The notes: generated by a model from the sequence alone, not told the origin. DNA of 10,474 nucleotides from Clostridium sp. CAG:590 (GCA_000431135.1 HF987777.1:1-10474), one strand, 5' to 3'; positions 1-7,992 are shown, numbered from the stretch's first letter. A program made the numbers and translations.

Positions 1-24
1 GTTACTTACGCTGTGCAAGGGTAA

Positions 25-2166
25 TTACTGTTTGATGATGTTTAGAATATACTGCTGTCTTGCCCCATTCTGTGCAATTCCTGTTATCACAATCTTTGTA
101 GATGTTCCCGACAATGTATATACCTTCCCTGCACCATCCGTCTTCTGTGCATATTTGCTGACTGCACTTGCCGATACAAGCACCTGACTTACATTCGATG
201 GTACTGTCACCGTATAATTATATACATTGTATGCGAACGGCGTGTTAAACGTACCCTTTACGGATGTGTTTGCTGCATTCTGTACTGTAATGGATGACAG
301 ATACGGATTCGGATTACCAGAAACAGCAGGTAAAGCACATGCCGATGCCGGCATATTATTATAAACTGGTATACTAAATATCATCGTATTGGACAATACT
401 CCAATGTTCCGATATGCTGCTCTTGTGCTTCTGCCTTCTGAGTACGGTGCCTGTACATTTGTCATATACTGGTGCAGATACAACTGGTTTTTATTTGCCG
501 GTGCAACATTAAACTTCTGAAAATACAATGTATTCTGTCCGATATTGATATAATTCTTTGCAATATATTCTGCCCCTCCAACAATCGCCTTATATGGGTT
601 CGTCCAAGGTCTCTCATACGTTGTACCGCTCTTTGCAAAGCTAAGTCCTTTCGCAACTGCATTTGTTCCATCAGAAGCACCAATATTATAATAATTATAG
701 ATTCCTTTATATCCAGAATAATTACCACTAGTAGAATTTGAACCCTTCGCTCCGACTTCCTGCTTACAACGTGCCGCCAGGAAATATGGATTTGCTCCAG
801 ATTTCTTACCTGCTTCCATAAATGCCTGCGCATAACTTCCACTTACCGTCTTTCCGGTAGCAGAGTCTTTCACACTATATTTTCCCTTCATAAATGTATT
901 ATTTAAAATACTTTGTACAACATCCACACTGTGTGAATCATCATACGATAATGTCTCAAACTGAAAGATGTCCGTATCATTCAGGAAGTTTCTAGGATCC
1001 ATGTAATGTGCTACTACCTGTGAATTGACACTATACCAATTTGCTCCATCTTTGACTGTGTATGTATCTTTTCCCCAGTTATATGCACCAGATGCAGTTG
1101 ACAAATAAGAAAATGGCGCCAGACTCGCTGTTCCTCTTGGATAATTACTCTGCATAACATTTCTTCCGACCACACTCTCATTTGCAATCACCGTATTCCA
1201 ATCAAGATTGGTAAGCACCGCCTGAAATCTCCAATTTGGGTATGTATTATGCAAAGCCTGCAAACTTGCCCGGTAACTTTCCGGAAATGCAGATAAAATA
1301 GCTGAAAATTCGGCATTACTTACCGGCGTATTATCTGCCGGTTTCTTATTGATTGTAATATATTCTTTTGCCACATAACCTGTAATGGTCTTTCCCATGT
1401 AGTTTAATCTAATCTTATACCAGCTTCCACTCTCTCCGATCACTGAAACAATCGTTCCTCTTGGAATCCGCGCCAGAACACTGCTGCCGGTACTTGCTGA
1501 TTTTCTGACATTTAAGGTTGTCGATACCTTCTCATTCACATACGCTTCTTTCTCTGAAACTTCGTGGGTAGAATCACCCGTATTGGACTTGGATCCCAAC
1601 ACCGCTCCGGATACCGTCACATACTTTGACAAAATATATCCCGTTTTTGTTTTATTCTTATATTTCACCTTCACTTTGTACCAATAAGATGAATTAGATA
1701 CCTTCTTAATTCCTGTTACCTTTACGACTGAACCCTTTTCAATCTTTGCCACCACAGATGAGGAAGTTTTTGCCTTTTTCCGGACATTCACTGTTGTCTT
1801 GACCTTTTCATTCACAATTCCCTTTGGCTTTGATTGCCGTTTCACATATGCGGCACTGATATAACCCTCTTTTACCTTACCTTTCACATATGTCTTACAT
1901 TTATACCATTTCATTCCACCACTGGTAACATATCCACGGATGATCACTTTTTCTTTCTTATTGACCATTCCATAACTCTTGTATCTTACCCCGGCTTTTT
2001 TTCTTATGTTAACCTTTGCTCTGGTTTCGCCCGGATATGAAATTACTGATTTACAAGTTGTTGCAGCACTTACCTGATTTCCCTTCACCGGCAAAAAAAA
2101 CATGCCAATTCCAACTAGCAGCCAAATTATAATTCCTTTTCTGATTCTTCTCTTCTCCTGGTACAT
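25..2166 (-). CDS. Secreted SH3-domain beta-N-acetylglucosaminidase (LytD-like)
   Basis: This is a predicted exported peptidoglycan hydrolase that should cleave the GlcNAc-MurNAc glycan backbone outside the cell. I chose the ATG at 2166 (713 residues) because TAGGAG lies 8 bases upstream and the protein then begins with a typical signal peptide: a basic MYQEKRRIRKG stretch, a hydrophobic IIIWLLVGIGMFF core and a cleavage region near VSAA. The open frame extends upstream to a GTG at 2241, but that puts a long polar stretch before the signal. Three bacterial SH3 repeats lie at about residues 40-110, 118-185 and 209-272, each with a VNIRK/VNVRK/LNVRK core. A glucosaminidase domain covers about 293-605, with Glu470 in the CKQEVG motif as the likely catalytic acid. 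Residues about 620-713 resemble a cadherin-like beta-sandwich (LSSITVQN, YNYTVTVPSNVS). The domain calls are motif recognition, and the wall role is family knowledge. Confidence 0.87.
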   Translation of the reverse strand: MYQEKRRIRKGIIIWLLVGIGMFFLPVKGNQVSAATTCKSVISYPGETRAKVNIRKKAGVRYKSYGMVNKKEKVIIRGYVTSGGMKWYKCKTYVKGKVKEGYISAAYVKRQSKPKGIVNEKVKTTVNVRKKAKTSSSVVAKIEKGSVVKVTGIKKVSNSSYWYKVKVKYKNKTKTGYILSKYVTVSGAVLGSKSNTGDSTHEVSEKEAYVNEKVSTTLNVRKSASTGSSVLARIPRGTIVSVIGESGSWYKIRLNYMGKTITGYVAKEYITINKKPADNTPVSNAEFSAILSAFPESYRASLQALHNTYPNWRFQAVLTNLDWNTVIANESVVGRNVMQSNYPRGTASLAPFSYLSTASGAYNWGKDTYTVKDGANWYSVNSQVVAHYMDPRNFLNDTDIFQFETLSYDDSHSVDVVQSILNNTFMKGKYSVKDSATGKTVSGSYAQAFMEAGKKSGANPYFLAARCKQEVGAKGSNSTSGNYSGYKGIYNYYNIGASDGTNAVAKGLSFAKSGTTYERPWTNPYKAIVGGAEYIAKNYINIGQNTLYFQKFNVAPANKNQLYLHQYMTNVQAPYSEGRSTRAAYRNIGVLSNTMIFSIPVYNNMPASACALPAVSGNPNPYLSSITVQNAANTSVKGTFNTPFAYNVYNYTVTVPSNVSQVLVSASAVSKYAQKTDGAGKVYTLSGTSTKIVITGIAQNGARQQYILNIIKQ

Positions 2167-2174
2167 CCACCCAA

Positions 2175-2180
2175 CTCCTA
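2175..2180 (-). promoter_or_regulatory. Ribosome binding site that fixes the glucosaminidase start
   Basis: On the minus strand TAGGAG sits 8 bases before the ATG at 2166. No comparable site precedes the GTG at 2241 or the ATG at 2223, so this element decides the start in favour of the shorter protein with the signal peptide at its N-terminus. Confidence 0.75.
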
Positions 2181-2214
2181 TCCATTGTATGTCCAATTTT
2201 CTGTTCTGATTTAC

Positions 2215-2243
2215 ATAATACATTGTTTTTCGGTATAACACAA
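2215..2243 (-). promoter_or_regulatory. Possible sigma-A promoter for the glucosaminidase gene
   Basis: In the 80-base gap between the ABC-F stop and the glucosaminidase start, the minus strand reads TTGTGT (2238-2243), 17 bases, then TATTAT (2215-2220). The -10 matches consensus at 5 of 6 positions and the -35 at only 3 of 6. No hairpin with a T-run was seen here to end transcription from the ABC-F gene, so readthrough from the upstream operon remains equally possible. Confidence 0.35.
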
Positions 2244-2246
2244 TGC

Positions 2247-4067
2247 CTATTTTGCATTTTCAATGCGTTCCGCCAGATCATTCAGGTATACCCAGCGATC
2301 CATTTTCTCTTCCAATTGTTGTTCCAGTTCTTCTTTTTCAGTAGATAATTCCGTTAGTTTGTTATAGTCACTGACTGCCTCGCCCATTGCCACATCAATT
2401 GCCGCTATCTTTTCCTCTAACTCTGCAATATCCGCATCAATCGTCTCATATTCCCGCTGCTCTTTATATGTAAATTTTATCTTCTCTTCCCGGTTATTCT
2501 TCCATGTGCTGCGGCTGTCCGGTTTCTTCTCCCTGTCCGTTCCCTTCACCGGTGCGGCCATAGAATCCACCAGCTTTCCGCTTGCCAGTGCTTTTTCGTA
2601 GTAATCGGTATAACCTCCTTCATACTGCGTGATGATTCCATTTCCTTCAAATGCGAATATACGATTCACCACACGATCTAAAAAATAGCGGTCATGCGAT
2701 ACCGTGATGACAATTCCTTCAAACGCATCTAAATAATCTTCTAAAATTGCAAGTGTTGTAATATCTAAATCATTGGTCGGTTCATCCAGGATCAATACAT
2801 TCGGTGCACCCATCAACACCTTTAACAGATACAACCTACGGCGCTCACCTCCTGATAGTTTACCGATTGGATTATATTGCGTCTCCGGTCCAAACAAAAA
2901 ACGTTCACACATCTGGGATGCAGTTGTTGTTCCTTTGCTTGTCCGAATATATTCCGCAACATTTTTCACATAATCAATCACTCGTTCTTCTGGATTCATA
3001 TCTTCTACCATCTGTGAAAAATATCCGATCTTAATTGTCTCTCCAATTGTAACCGTTCCACTATCCGCCGGTTCTAAACCCAATATGATTCTCAATAAGG
3101 TTGTCTTACCACAACCATTCTCTCCTATGATCCCTATTCTCTCATTCCTAATTGTATAATATGTGAAATCCGAAATTATTTTTTTATTTCCATAACTTTT
3201 GGATATATGATCGATCTCTAACGTCTTCTTTCCCATTCTGGAAGCAACGGAATCCATCTCCACCTGCTTATCCTGTTCCGGTGCTTTCATTGTCTGCATT
3301 TCCTGAAAACGTTCCAATCTTGCCTTCTGCTTCGTAGACCGTGCCTGTGCTCCCCGTCTCACCCACTCAATCTCTGTCCGGAGCACACTCTGTACCTTCC
3401 GGTAGCTTGCTGCTTCCTGCTCCATTCTTGCCTGTTTCAACTCCAAAAAGCCGGAATAATTTGCTTCGTATGTGTACAGTTTTCCTTTATCAATCTCCAC
3501 GATCTTATTCGTCACACGATCTAAAAAATATCGGTCATGTGTCACCATGATGAGAATTCCTTTGTATTTTATCAGATATTCTTCTAACCAACGTACCATG
3601 CCGCTGTCCAAATGGTTTGTCGGCTCATCCAAAACCAGAATATCCGCAGGTGCAAGCAGTGTTCTTGCGAGTGCTACGCGTTTCTGCTCTCCACCGGACA
3701 TTGTTGCAAGCCTTCCTTCCGGATCATAAATATGCAGCCGGTTTAGGATTGTCTTTGCCTCTGCCTCAATATTCCAATTAGGGTTTGAGCTCACTTTATC
3801 CTTTGTCACATAAGACATTACTGTGTCATCCATAGAAAATTCCATTGTTTGTGCCAGATAGGCGATACTTGACTGATTTCTCTTTATAATATTGCCGCTA
3901 TCAACTCCGGAGATTCCGGCAATCATCTTTAAAAATGTACTCTTCCCGCATCCATTGACACCGATCACACCCAATTTGTCTCCTTCATTTATCCCAAGAC
4001 AAACCTGATCCAATAATACCTTATCGCCATATACTTTTGATACATTTTCCACATTTAATACGTTCAT
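2247..4067 (-). CDS. uup: ABC-F ribosome-associated ATPase, Uup/YfmR type
   Basis: This soluble protein of 606 residues has two fused ABC ATPase domains and no membrane segment, the ABC-F layout. Domain 1 has Walker A GVNGCGKST (36-44), signature MSGGEQKR (123-130), Walker B ILVLDEPTNHLD (143-154) and switch His177. Domain 2 has Walker A GENGCGKTT (315-323), signature LSGGERRR (404-411), Walker B VLILDEPTNDLD (424-435) and His459. The linker at about 205-260 is helical and basic, with WVRRGAQARSTKQKARLERF, which is typical of the Uup/YfmR clade. The C-terminus (about 530-606) is a predicted coiled coil, as in Uup, where it binds nucleic acid. Bacillus YfmR relieves ribosome stalling when EF-P is absent. 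E. coli Uup affects transposon excision and ribosome function. All catalytic motifs look intact. The start overlaps the hflX stop by 4 bases, implying coupled translation. Clade placement is from motifs, so another ABC-F subtype is possible but less likely. Confidence 0.9.
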   Translation of the reverse strand: MNVLNVENVSKVYGDKVLLDQVCLGINEGDKLGVIGVNGCGKSTFLKMIAGISGVDSGNIIKRNQSSIAYLAQTMEFSMDDTVMSYVTKDKVSSNPNWNIEAEAKTILNRLHIYDPEGRLATMSGGEQKRVALARTLLAPADILVLDEPTNHLDSGMVRWLEEYLIKYKGILIMVTHDRYFLDRVTNKIVEIDKGKLYTYEANYSGFLELKQARMEQEAASYRKVQSVLRTEIEWVRRGAQARSTKQKARLERFQEMQTMKAPEQDKQVEMDSVASRMGKKTLEIDHISKSYGNKKIISDFTYYTIRNERIGIIGENGCGKTTLLRIILGLEPADSGTVTIGETIKIGYFSQMVEDMNPEERVIDYVKNVAEYIRTSKGTTTASQMCERFLFGPETQYNPIGKLSGGERRRLYLLKVLMGAPNVLILDEPTNDLDITTLAILEDYLDAFEGIVITVSHDRYFLDRVVNRIFAFEGNGIITQYEGGYTDYYEKALASGKLVDSMAAPVKGTDREKKPDSRSTWKNNREEKIKFTYKEQREYETIDADIAELEEKIAAIDVAMGEAVSDYNKLTELSTEKEELEQQLEEKMDRWVYLNDLAERIENAK

Positions 4068-4077
4068 ATATCCTCCT
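4064..4077 (-). promoter_or_regulatory. hflX stop / ABC-F start overlap (ATGA) with ribosome binding site
   Basis: The ABC-F ATG (4065-4067) and the hflX TGA (4064-4066) share bases as ATGA. An AGGAGG site at 4072-4077, inside the last hflX codons, lies 4 bases before the ATG. The overlap plus a full Shine-Dalgarno supports translational coupling of the two genes. Confidence 0.85.
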
Positions 4078-5302
4078 GCCGACGTACATACGCTTTTATA
4101 TGAATGCCATCTTCTTTGTATTCTTCCTCTAATAACTGCCCGTATTTGCGGACATTTGCCAACCGTGCTGTATCCTTATACGGTACAATCTTTTCAATGT
4201 AAACCTGATGACTTCGAACCACATATTCAACCGCATCAAACAGATGATCAAACCCAATCTCCTGTTTTGCAGAGATCATAACGGTCGCCTCCGCCTTTAA
4301 GTCTTTGAGAATCGGCTTATCCTCTAACCGGTCAATCTTATTAAATACCGTAATAACAGGCTTATCCCCTATCTCTAGCTGTCGCAGTGTCTCATAGACT
4401 GCAAACATCTGACGATCCATCTCAGGATTGGAAGCATCCACCACATGTAAGATCAGATCACTGTATTTTGCCTCCTCTAATGTAGAACGAAATGCCTGAA
4501 TCAGATGATGCGGCAGTTTGGAAATGAAACCAACGGTATCTGTCAGCAAAACTGTCTGTCCATTTGGCATTTTCAATGTTCTTGTTGTAGGATCGAGCGT
4601 GGCAAACAATTTATCTTCTTCTAACACATCTGCCTGTGTCAGATGATTCAGCAGCGTAGATTTGCCCGCGTTAGTGTATCCCACAATACACACAACCGGA
4701 TAACTCCCCTCGCTCCGCTGTTTGCGCTGCGTAGCACGATGCTGTTTTACCTGTTCCAAATCTCTTTTTAATTTGGATATCTGTTCGCGGATCAAACGAC
4801 GATCCATCTCTAATTTTTTTTCACCCGGTCCCCTTGTTCCAATTCCGCCTCCTAATCTTGAGAGTGATGGTCGAAGTCCCACCAACATAGTAGCATTATA
4901 CTTCAACTGTGCTAATTCGACCTGAATCTTTCCTTCTCTGGTATTGGCTCTTGCCGCAAAGATATCCAATATGATCATTGTCCGATCCATAATCTTAATG
5001 TCTAAGATCTGCGAAAGATTCTTCATCTGAACCGGTGTAAGTTCTGTATCGCAAACAATGCCTGTAGCATGATATGCCACAAGCATTGTGCGTAGTTCTT
5101 CTAATTTGCCCGCTCCAAGATAAGTCACCGGATTCGGAGCTTCCAGATTCTGCGTAAGGGTTCCCACACATACTGCTCCTGCGGTCTTCGTAAGCTCTTC
5201 TAATTCTTTCAATGATTCCTCATCCTGAAATCTGCCTTTTTCATATACAGAAACAAGAATTACCTTTTCCTGCTCTGTCCCGTTCTCATAAAATCTGGTC
5301 AC
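4064..5302 (-). CDS. hflX: GTPase HflX, ribosome-splitting factor
   Basis: This cytoplasmic GTPase has 412 residues, a usual length for HflX. Characterised HflX proteins bind the 50S subunit and split stalled or stress-arrested 70S ribosomes. The N-terminal HflX domain (about 13-180) contains the family signature GGGIGTRGPGE (151-161) and a helical, basic stretch (about 165-198). The G domain shows G1 GYTNAGKST (208-216), G3 DTVG (255-258), G4 NKID (321-324) and a G5-like SAK (344-346). A short C-terminal domain ends in HIKAYVRRQEDI. Translation starts at a GTG at 5302, supported by GGAGGT 5 bases upstream, and that site begins only a few bases after the stop of the TPR gene. The gene sits between the TPR membrane gene (12-base gap) and the ABC-F gene (4-base overlap), so all three are probably one transcript. 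No key residue is missing. Confidence 0.96.
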   Translation of the reverse strand: MTRFYENGTEQEKVILVSVYEKGRFQDEESLKELEELTKTAGAVCVGTLTQNLEAPNPVTYLGAGKLEELRTMLVAYHATGIVCDTELTPVQMKNLSQILDIKIMDRTMIILDIFAARANTREGKIQVELAQLKYNATMLVGLRPSLSRLGGGIGTRGPGEKKLEMDRRLIREQISKLKRDLEQVKQHRATQRKQRSEGSYPVVCIVGYTNAGKSTLLNHLTQADVLEEDKLFATLDPTTRTLKMPNGQTVLLTDTVGFISKLPHHLIQAFRSTLEEAKYSDLILHVVDASNPEMDRQMFAVYETLRQLEIGDKPVITVFNKIDRLEDKPILKDLKAEATVMISAKQEIGFDHLFDAVEYVVRSHQVYIEKIVPYKDTARLANVRKYGQLLEEEYKEDGIHIKAYVRRQEDI

Positions 5303-5307
5303 AAAAT

Positions 5308-5313
5308 ACCTCC
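5308..5313 (-). promoter_or_regulatory. Ribosome binding site supporting the GTG start of hflX
   Basis: GGAGGT on the minus strand is 5 bases before the GTG at 5300-5302. It lies in the 12-base gap directly after the stop codon of the TPR gene (5315-5317), a spacing typical of genes within one operon. Confidence 0.8.
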
Positions 5314-5314
5314 G

Positions 5315-6199
5315 TTATTCCTGCTTCGACTCTGTTTGTCTGGTATACAATATATCATACTCATTCTTGCCATCTACATCTGTCGGATAAGCCTCTACAA
5401 AGGCTTTGGCCTTGTCATAAGCCGTATTATAATCTTTCAGTTTCTCATAATATACGATCTCGTCAAATAATACTTCCTTTATATTGGATTGATCTTCTAA
5501 TTGCTTGCCTGCCTCTATATAAGAAAGTGCCTCATCCATCTTATCTTCATCCAACGCAATTGCCGCATACTGTGCGTACATAAAACTGTTCATGGCATTC
5601 TTCTGTAAAAATACATCATAATAGATCTGCATATTCTCCAGATCTCCGGTCTGTCCGTAACAACTGCCGACATATAGTACCAGATCACTATATCCATCCT
5701 CGTATGCCTGCAACAGGATTGGAAGTGCCTGTCTGTAATCCTTCCATTCATATAGCTGTAACCCGTATGCCACATTTGCCAGATAATCCAACTGTGTATC
5801 TTTTTTATCAGACCACACCCGGATCTTGCTATATTCATGACATGCCAATCCATATTCACCCATATTGACATAACAATCCGCCAGATAAAATCGTACATCA
5901 TTATCAAATGATTCCAACAACGGCAGTCCCGGCTTCAATGCCTCCTTAAACAGATCCACAGCCGCCGTGTAATCCTCTTTTTCATACAATGACAATGCTT
6001 TGTTCCGCATACTGTATTTGATTCCAAATGAAACTCCATACACCAGAATCAATAATATAACAACTAATCCAACCCATTTACCGAACGTCTTCAGCGTAAA
6101 TGGTTTCTTTTTTTTCTTACGTTTTACCGGACGATACTCCGGTATCTCATAGATTCCGTATCGGTCTCTTCTATTTCTGTGTCTGTTCCGTCTTCCCAT
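5315..6199 (-). CDS. Single-pass membrane tetratricopeptide-repeat protein
   Basis: This 294-residue protein has no recognised specific function. The N-terminus is strongly basic (Arg/His-rich 3-13, then RKKKKK around 27-32). One hydrophobic helix follows at about 42-60 (WVGLVVILLILVYGVSFGI). By the positive-inside rule the basic tail is cytoplasmic and the rest extracellular. Residues about 64-275 form repeated helical pairs of TPR type, for example ALSLYEKEDYTAAVDLFKEAL, YLADCYVNMGEYGLACHEY, ALDEDKMDEALSYIEAGKQL and YYEKLKDYNTAYDKAKAFVEAYP. TPR arrays bind protein partners, and the partner here is unknown. The ATG at 6199 is preceded by an AAAGGAAAGG stretch, a modest ribosome binding site, and by a good promoter. 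It is the first gene of the operon with hflX and the ABC-F gene. The codons for the lysine run contain eight consecutive A residues (6108-6115). Confidence 0.85.
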   Translation of the reverse strand: MGRRNRHRNRRDRYGIYEIPEYRPVKRKKKKKPFTLKTFGKWVGLVVILLILVYGVSFGIKYSMRNKALSLYEKEDYTAAVDLFKEALKPGLPLLESFDNDVRFYLADCYVNMGEYGLACHEYSKIRVWSDKKDTQLDYLANVAYGLQLYEWKDYRQALPILLQAYEDGYSDLVLYVGSCYGQTGDLENMQIYYDVFLQKNAMNSFMYAQYAAIALDEDKMDEALSYIEAGKQLEDQSNIKEVLFDEIVYYEKLKDYNTAYDKAKAFVEAYPTDVDGKNEYDILYTRQTESKQE

Positions 6200-6228
6200 G
6201 ACAATTCTGCCTTTCCTTTCATCTGCCT

Positions 6229-6257
6229 ATTGTAACACAGAATTTCAAGATTGTAAA
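6229..6257 (-). promoter_or_regulatory. Sigma-A promoter for the TPR-hflX-ABC-F operon
   Basis: The minus strand shows TTTACA (6252-6257, 5 of 6 to the -35 consensus), a 17-base spacer, and TACAAT (6229-6234, 5 of 6 to the -10 consensus) with the TG of an extended -10 correctly placed before it. Transcription would start near 6222, giving a leader of roughly 23 bases before the TPR start codon. It is the best promoter match in the window. Confidence 0.7.
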
Positions 6258-6261
6258 AATA

Positions 6262-6279
6262 TTCACAATAATTATTGAA
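6262..6279 (-). terminator. Weak AT-rich hairpin at the end of the binding-protein gene
   Basis: The minus strand reads TTCAATAATTATTGTGAA, an imperfect inverted repeat with a two-base bulge, centred on the perfect palindrome CAATAATTATTG. It is followed by TATTTTTA. The stop codon of the binding protein lies inside it. It could act as a poor intrinsic terminator, but the stem has almost no GC pairs and the T-run is also part of the next promoter. Confidence 0.25.
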
Positions 6280-7954
6280 CAGTTATGGCTTCATTTACCT
6301 CTTTCGTGATCTGGTCACCACCCTCCGTATGCCATCTTGTCACAAACTCATCAAAAGAACTGCTGTCTGCTGCTCCCGTTACAATCTGTAAAAATATCTC
6401 CTGTTCAAGCTTACTCAATTTCCACCACTCTTCCTGCATAGACTGCGTCTGTGCAAAATATGCAGTTGGAATCATATTCACTTTTGCATTCTGGATCAAC
6501 TGCGGTGCTACAATCCTTGACGTATATGCCGCCCAATCCTCACTTGTCACAGATTCCGGCTGCTGCAGATAAGATTGACAGGACCGGTAATACGATACCT
6601 CTAGCAGCTCCATATCTTTTTCATCCAGCTCTCCCTTTATCGCCTTTTGCAGATCATCATAACACCGATCCAATGCATCATTATAATCCACATTAATACT
6701 AAGCGGTCTTGCCGTCATATCCACATTCAACTGATAATACTTTGATATCTCCTCCGCATCCGGATCTTTATATCGAAGATAATCATACATTACATTTAAG
6801 ATCTTAACTGCTACCTCCGGATGCTCATACCCCTTCCGTACAACTACATATTTATAACTTGGATTCCGTTTACAATAGCTTACACTTCCATCCGTATCTG
6901 TTGCGATCATATATGGCTGCCAGTCAGCATCCGGATTCTCCTCCTTTGCTGCCATCAACGGATTATTCGGTGCCCACCATGGTCCAAAGAATGCACCACA
7001 CCGTCCATCCCGTATCAGCTCGATCAGATTAGAAGTTGATCGCACAAGAAACTGATTATCAATAATGCCTTTCTCATATAGATCATGCAATTTCTCCAAT
7101 GCCTGTTTTACCTCCGGTTTTGTAGAACCATAACAGATCGCACCATCCTCCTCCACTAACCATTGTCTCGGATAAGCATTGTAACAGGCAAATAATACAT
7201 CCATCTGATATTCATAACTATATCCACTCTCTCCTACCAGATTGGAATCGCACGCCAGCCCAATTGTATTCCCCTCCCCGTTATTTCCAGGATCTTCTGC
7301 AATGAATCTGGCAATTATATTCTCCACATCTTCCATCGTAGCCGGTGCACTCAGATTCAGTTGATCCATCCAGTCCTTCCGAATCCATAATAGTAATGGT
7401 CCATCTTCAATATTCGTCTCCGGAATAGCAAGCATCTTACCATTCCTCGTAATATTATTAAAAAAATCATCCCCATAGCTTTCATAAATATCCTTAATCC
7501 GGTCACTTGCACAATTTTCATACACGGTGGACAAATCCTCGATCATATCAAGATCTGCCAGTCTCAACACATCTTCAATTGTACTGACAACCATAATATC
7601 CGGAATATCATTTGTCTCAATTGCCATAGATACAATATCATCATATTCATTGTCACTGGCTTCGAATACATCCTTATTTTGTACATTCAACATATCACGC
7701 AAGTATCTAGTATATGCATTATCTTCATAAGTATCACCATCCGGCATGTTCGAATTATTCTCCCCGGACATCTTACCCAACGTATAAGTCACCAATTCCG
7801 GATACTTACCATATGGTGTTGTCTCCGCTTCCTGCATCTCCTCACTATTTGCCTGCATTGTTTCCTTTGTATTCTGTTTCGTATCCATCTGCCTGCATCC
7901 CGTAAGCAGCACGCCTGACATAAGCAAGCATCCTATCATCCATACTTTCTTCAT
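6272..7954 (-). CDS. Extracellular solute-binding lipoprotein (LplA/LipO-like) of a sugar ABC importer
   Basis: This 560-residue lipoprotein should capture a carbohydrate outside the membrane and pass it to an ABC permease. The N-terminus is a lipoprotein signal peptide with a hydrophobic core and lipobox LTGC (17-20); Cys20 would be lipidated. A flexible Gln/Glu/Thr-rich linker follows (about 21-46). The rest resembles family 1 binding proteins of the LplA/LipO type: LLLWIRKDWMDQLNLSAPATMEDV near 188-211, a GAFFGPWWAPN segment, and many Trp and Tyr residues suited to sugar stacking. It is clearly longer than MalE-type proteins of about 400 residues. The start ATG has GGAG 5 bases upstream. 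It lies 172 bases after the malG-like gene with its own promoter-like element, so it may be expressed apart from the permeases. The sugar cannot be read from the sequence. Pairing with the adjacent permeases is likely but not proven. Confidence 0.85.
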   Translation of the reverse strand: MKKVWMIGCLLMSGVLLTGCRQMDTKQNTKETMQANSEEMQEAETTPYGKYPELVTYTLGKMSGENNSNMPDGDTYEDNAYTRYLRDMLNVQNKDVFEASDNEYDDIVSMAIETNDIPDIMVVSTIEDVLRLADLDMIEDLSTVYENCASDRIKDIYESYGDDFFNNITRNGKMLAIPETNIEDGPLLLWIRKDWMDQLNLSAPATMEDVENIIARFIAEDPGNNGEGNTIGLACDSNLVGESGYSYEYQMDVLFACYNAYPRQWLVEEDGAICYGSTKPEVKQALEKLHDLYEKGIIDNQFLVRSTSNLIELIRDGRCGAFFGPWWAPNNPLMAAKEENPDADWQPYMIATDTDGSVSYCKRNPSYKYVVVRKGYEHPEVAVKILNVMYDYLRYKDPDAEEISKYYQLNVDMTARPLSINVDYNDALDRCYDDLQKAIKGELDEKDMELLEVSYYRSCQSYLQQPESVTSEDWAAYTSRIVAPQLIQNAKVNMIPTAYFAQTQSMQEEWWKLSKLEQEIFLQIVTGAADSSSFDEFVTRWHTEGGDQITKEVNEAITVQ

Positions 7955-7971
7955 ACTTTCTCCATTTCTAT

Positions 7972-7992
7972 CTTAACCCCCGGCACTTAACC
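7972..7992 (-). repeat. Direct repeat GGTTAAG in the binding-protein leader
   Basis: GGTTAAG occurs twice on the minus strand, at 7986-7992 and 7972-7978, with a 14-base period, just upstream of the binding-protein start. The copies are exact but short. Chance is possible, and a role as a regulator site is inference only. Confidence 0.35.

Noticed and set aside
1..24. Terminator after the glucosaminidase gene
   Set aside because: Only 24 bases follow the stop codon inside the window. No convincing hairpin with a T-run is visible, so nothing can be claimed.
462..842. Minus-strand open frame of 126 codons inside the glucosaminidase gene
   Set aside because: It is an out-of-frame shadow of the catalytic domain, which is clearly coded in the main frame. 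The composition is unnatural, with runs of Ile and Arg.
1300..2060. Tandem DNA repeats in the SH3 region
   Set aside because: The three SH3 domains repeat at protein level but have diverged at DNA level, so there is no tandem nucleotide repeat.
2051..2281. Minus-strand open frame of 76 codons across the ABC-F / glucosaminidase junction
   Set aside because: It overlaps the end of the ABC-F gene and the signal peptide region in another frame, with no start signal or recognisable protein.
5212..5583. Plus-strand open frame of 123 codons
   Set aside because: It lies antisense to hflX and the TPR gene, both of which are solid. Its translation is His/Pro/Ser-rich with no domain, and there is no ribosome binding site of note.
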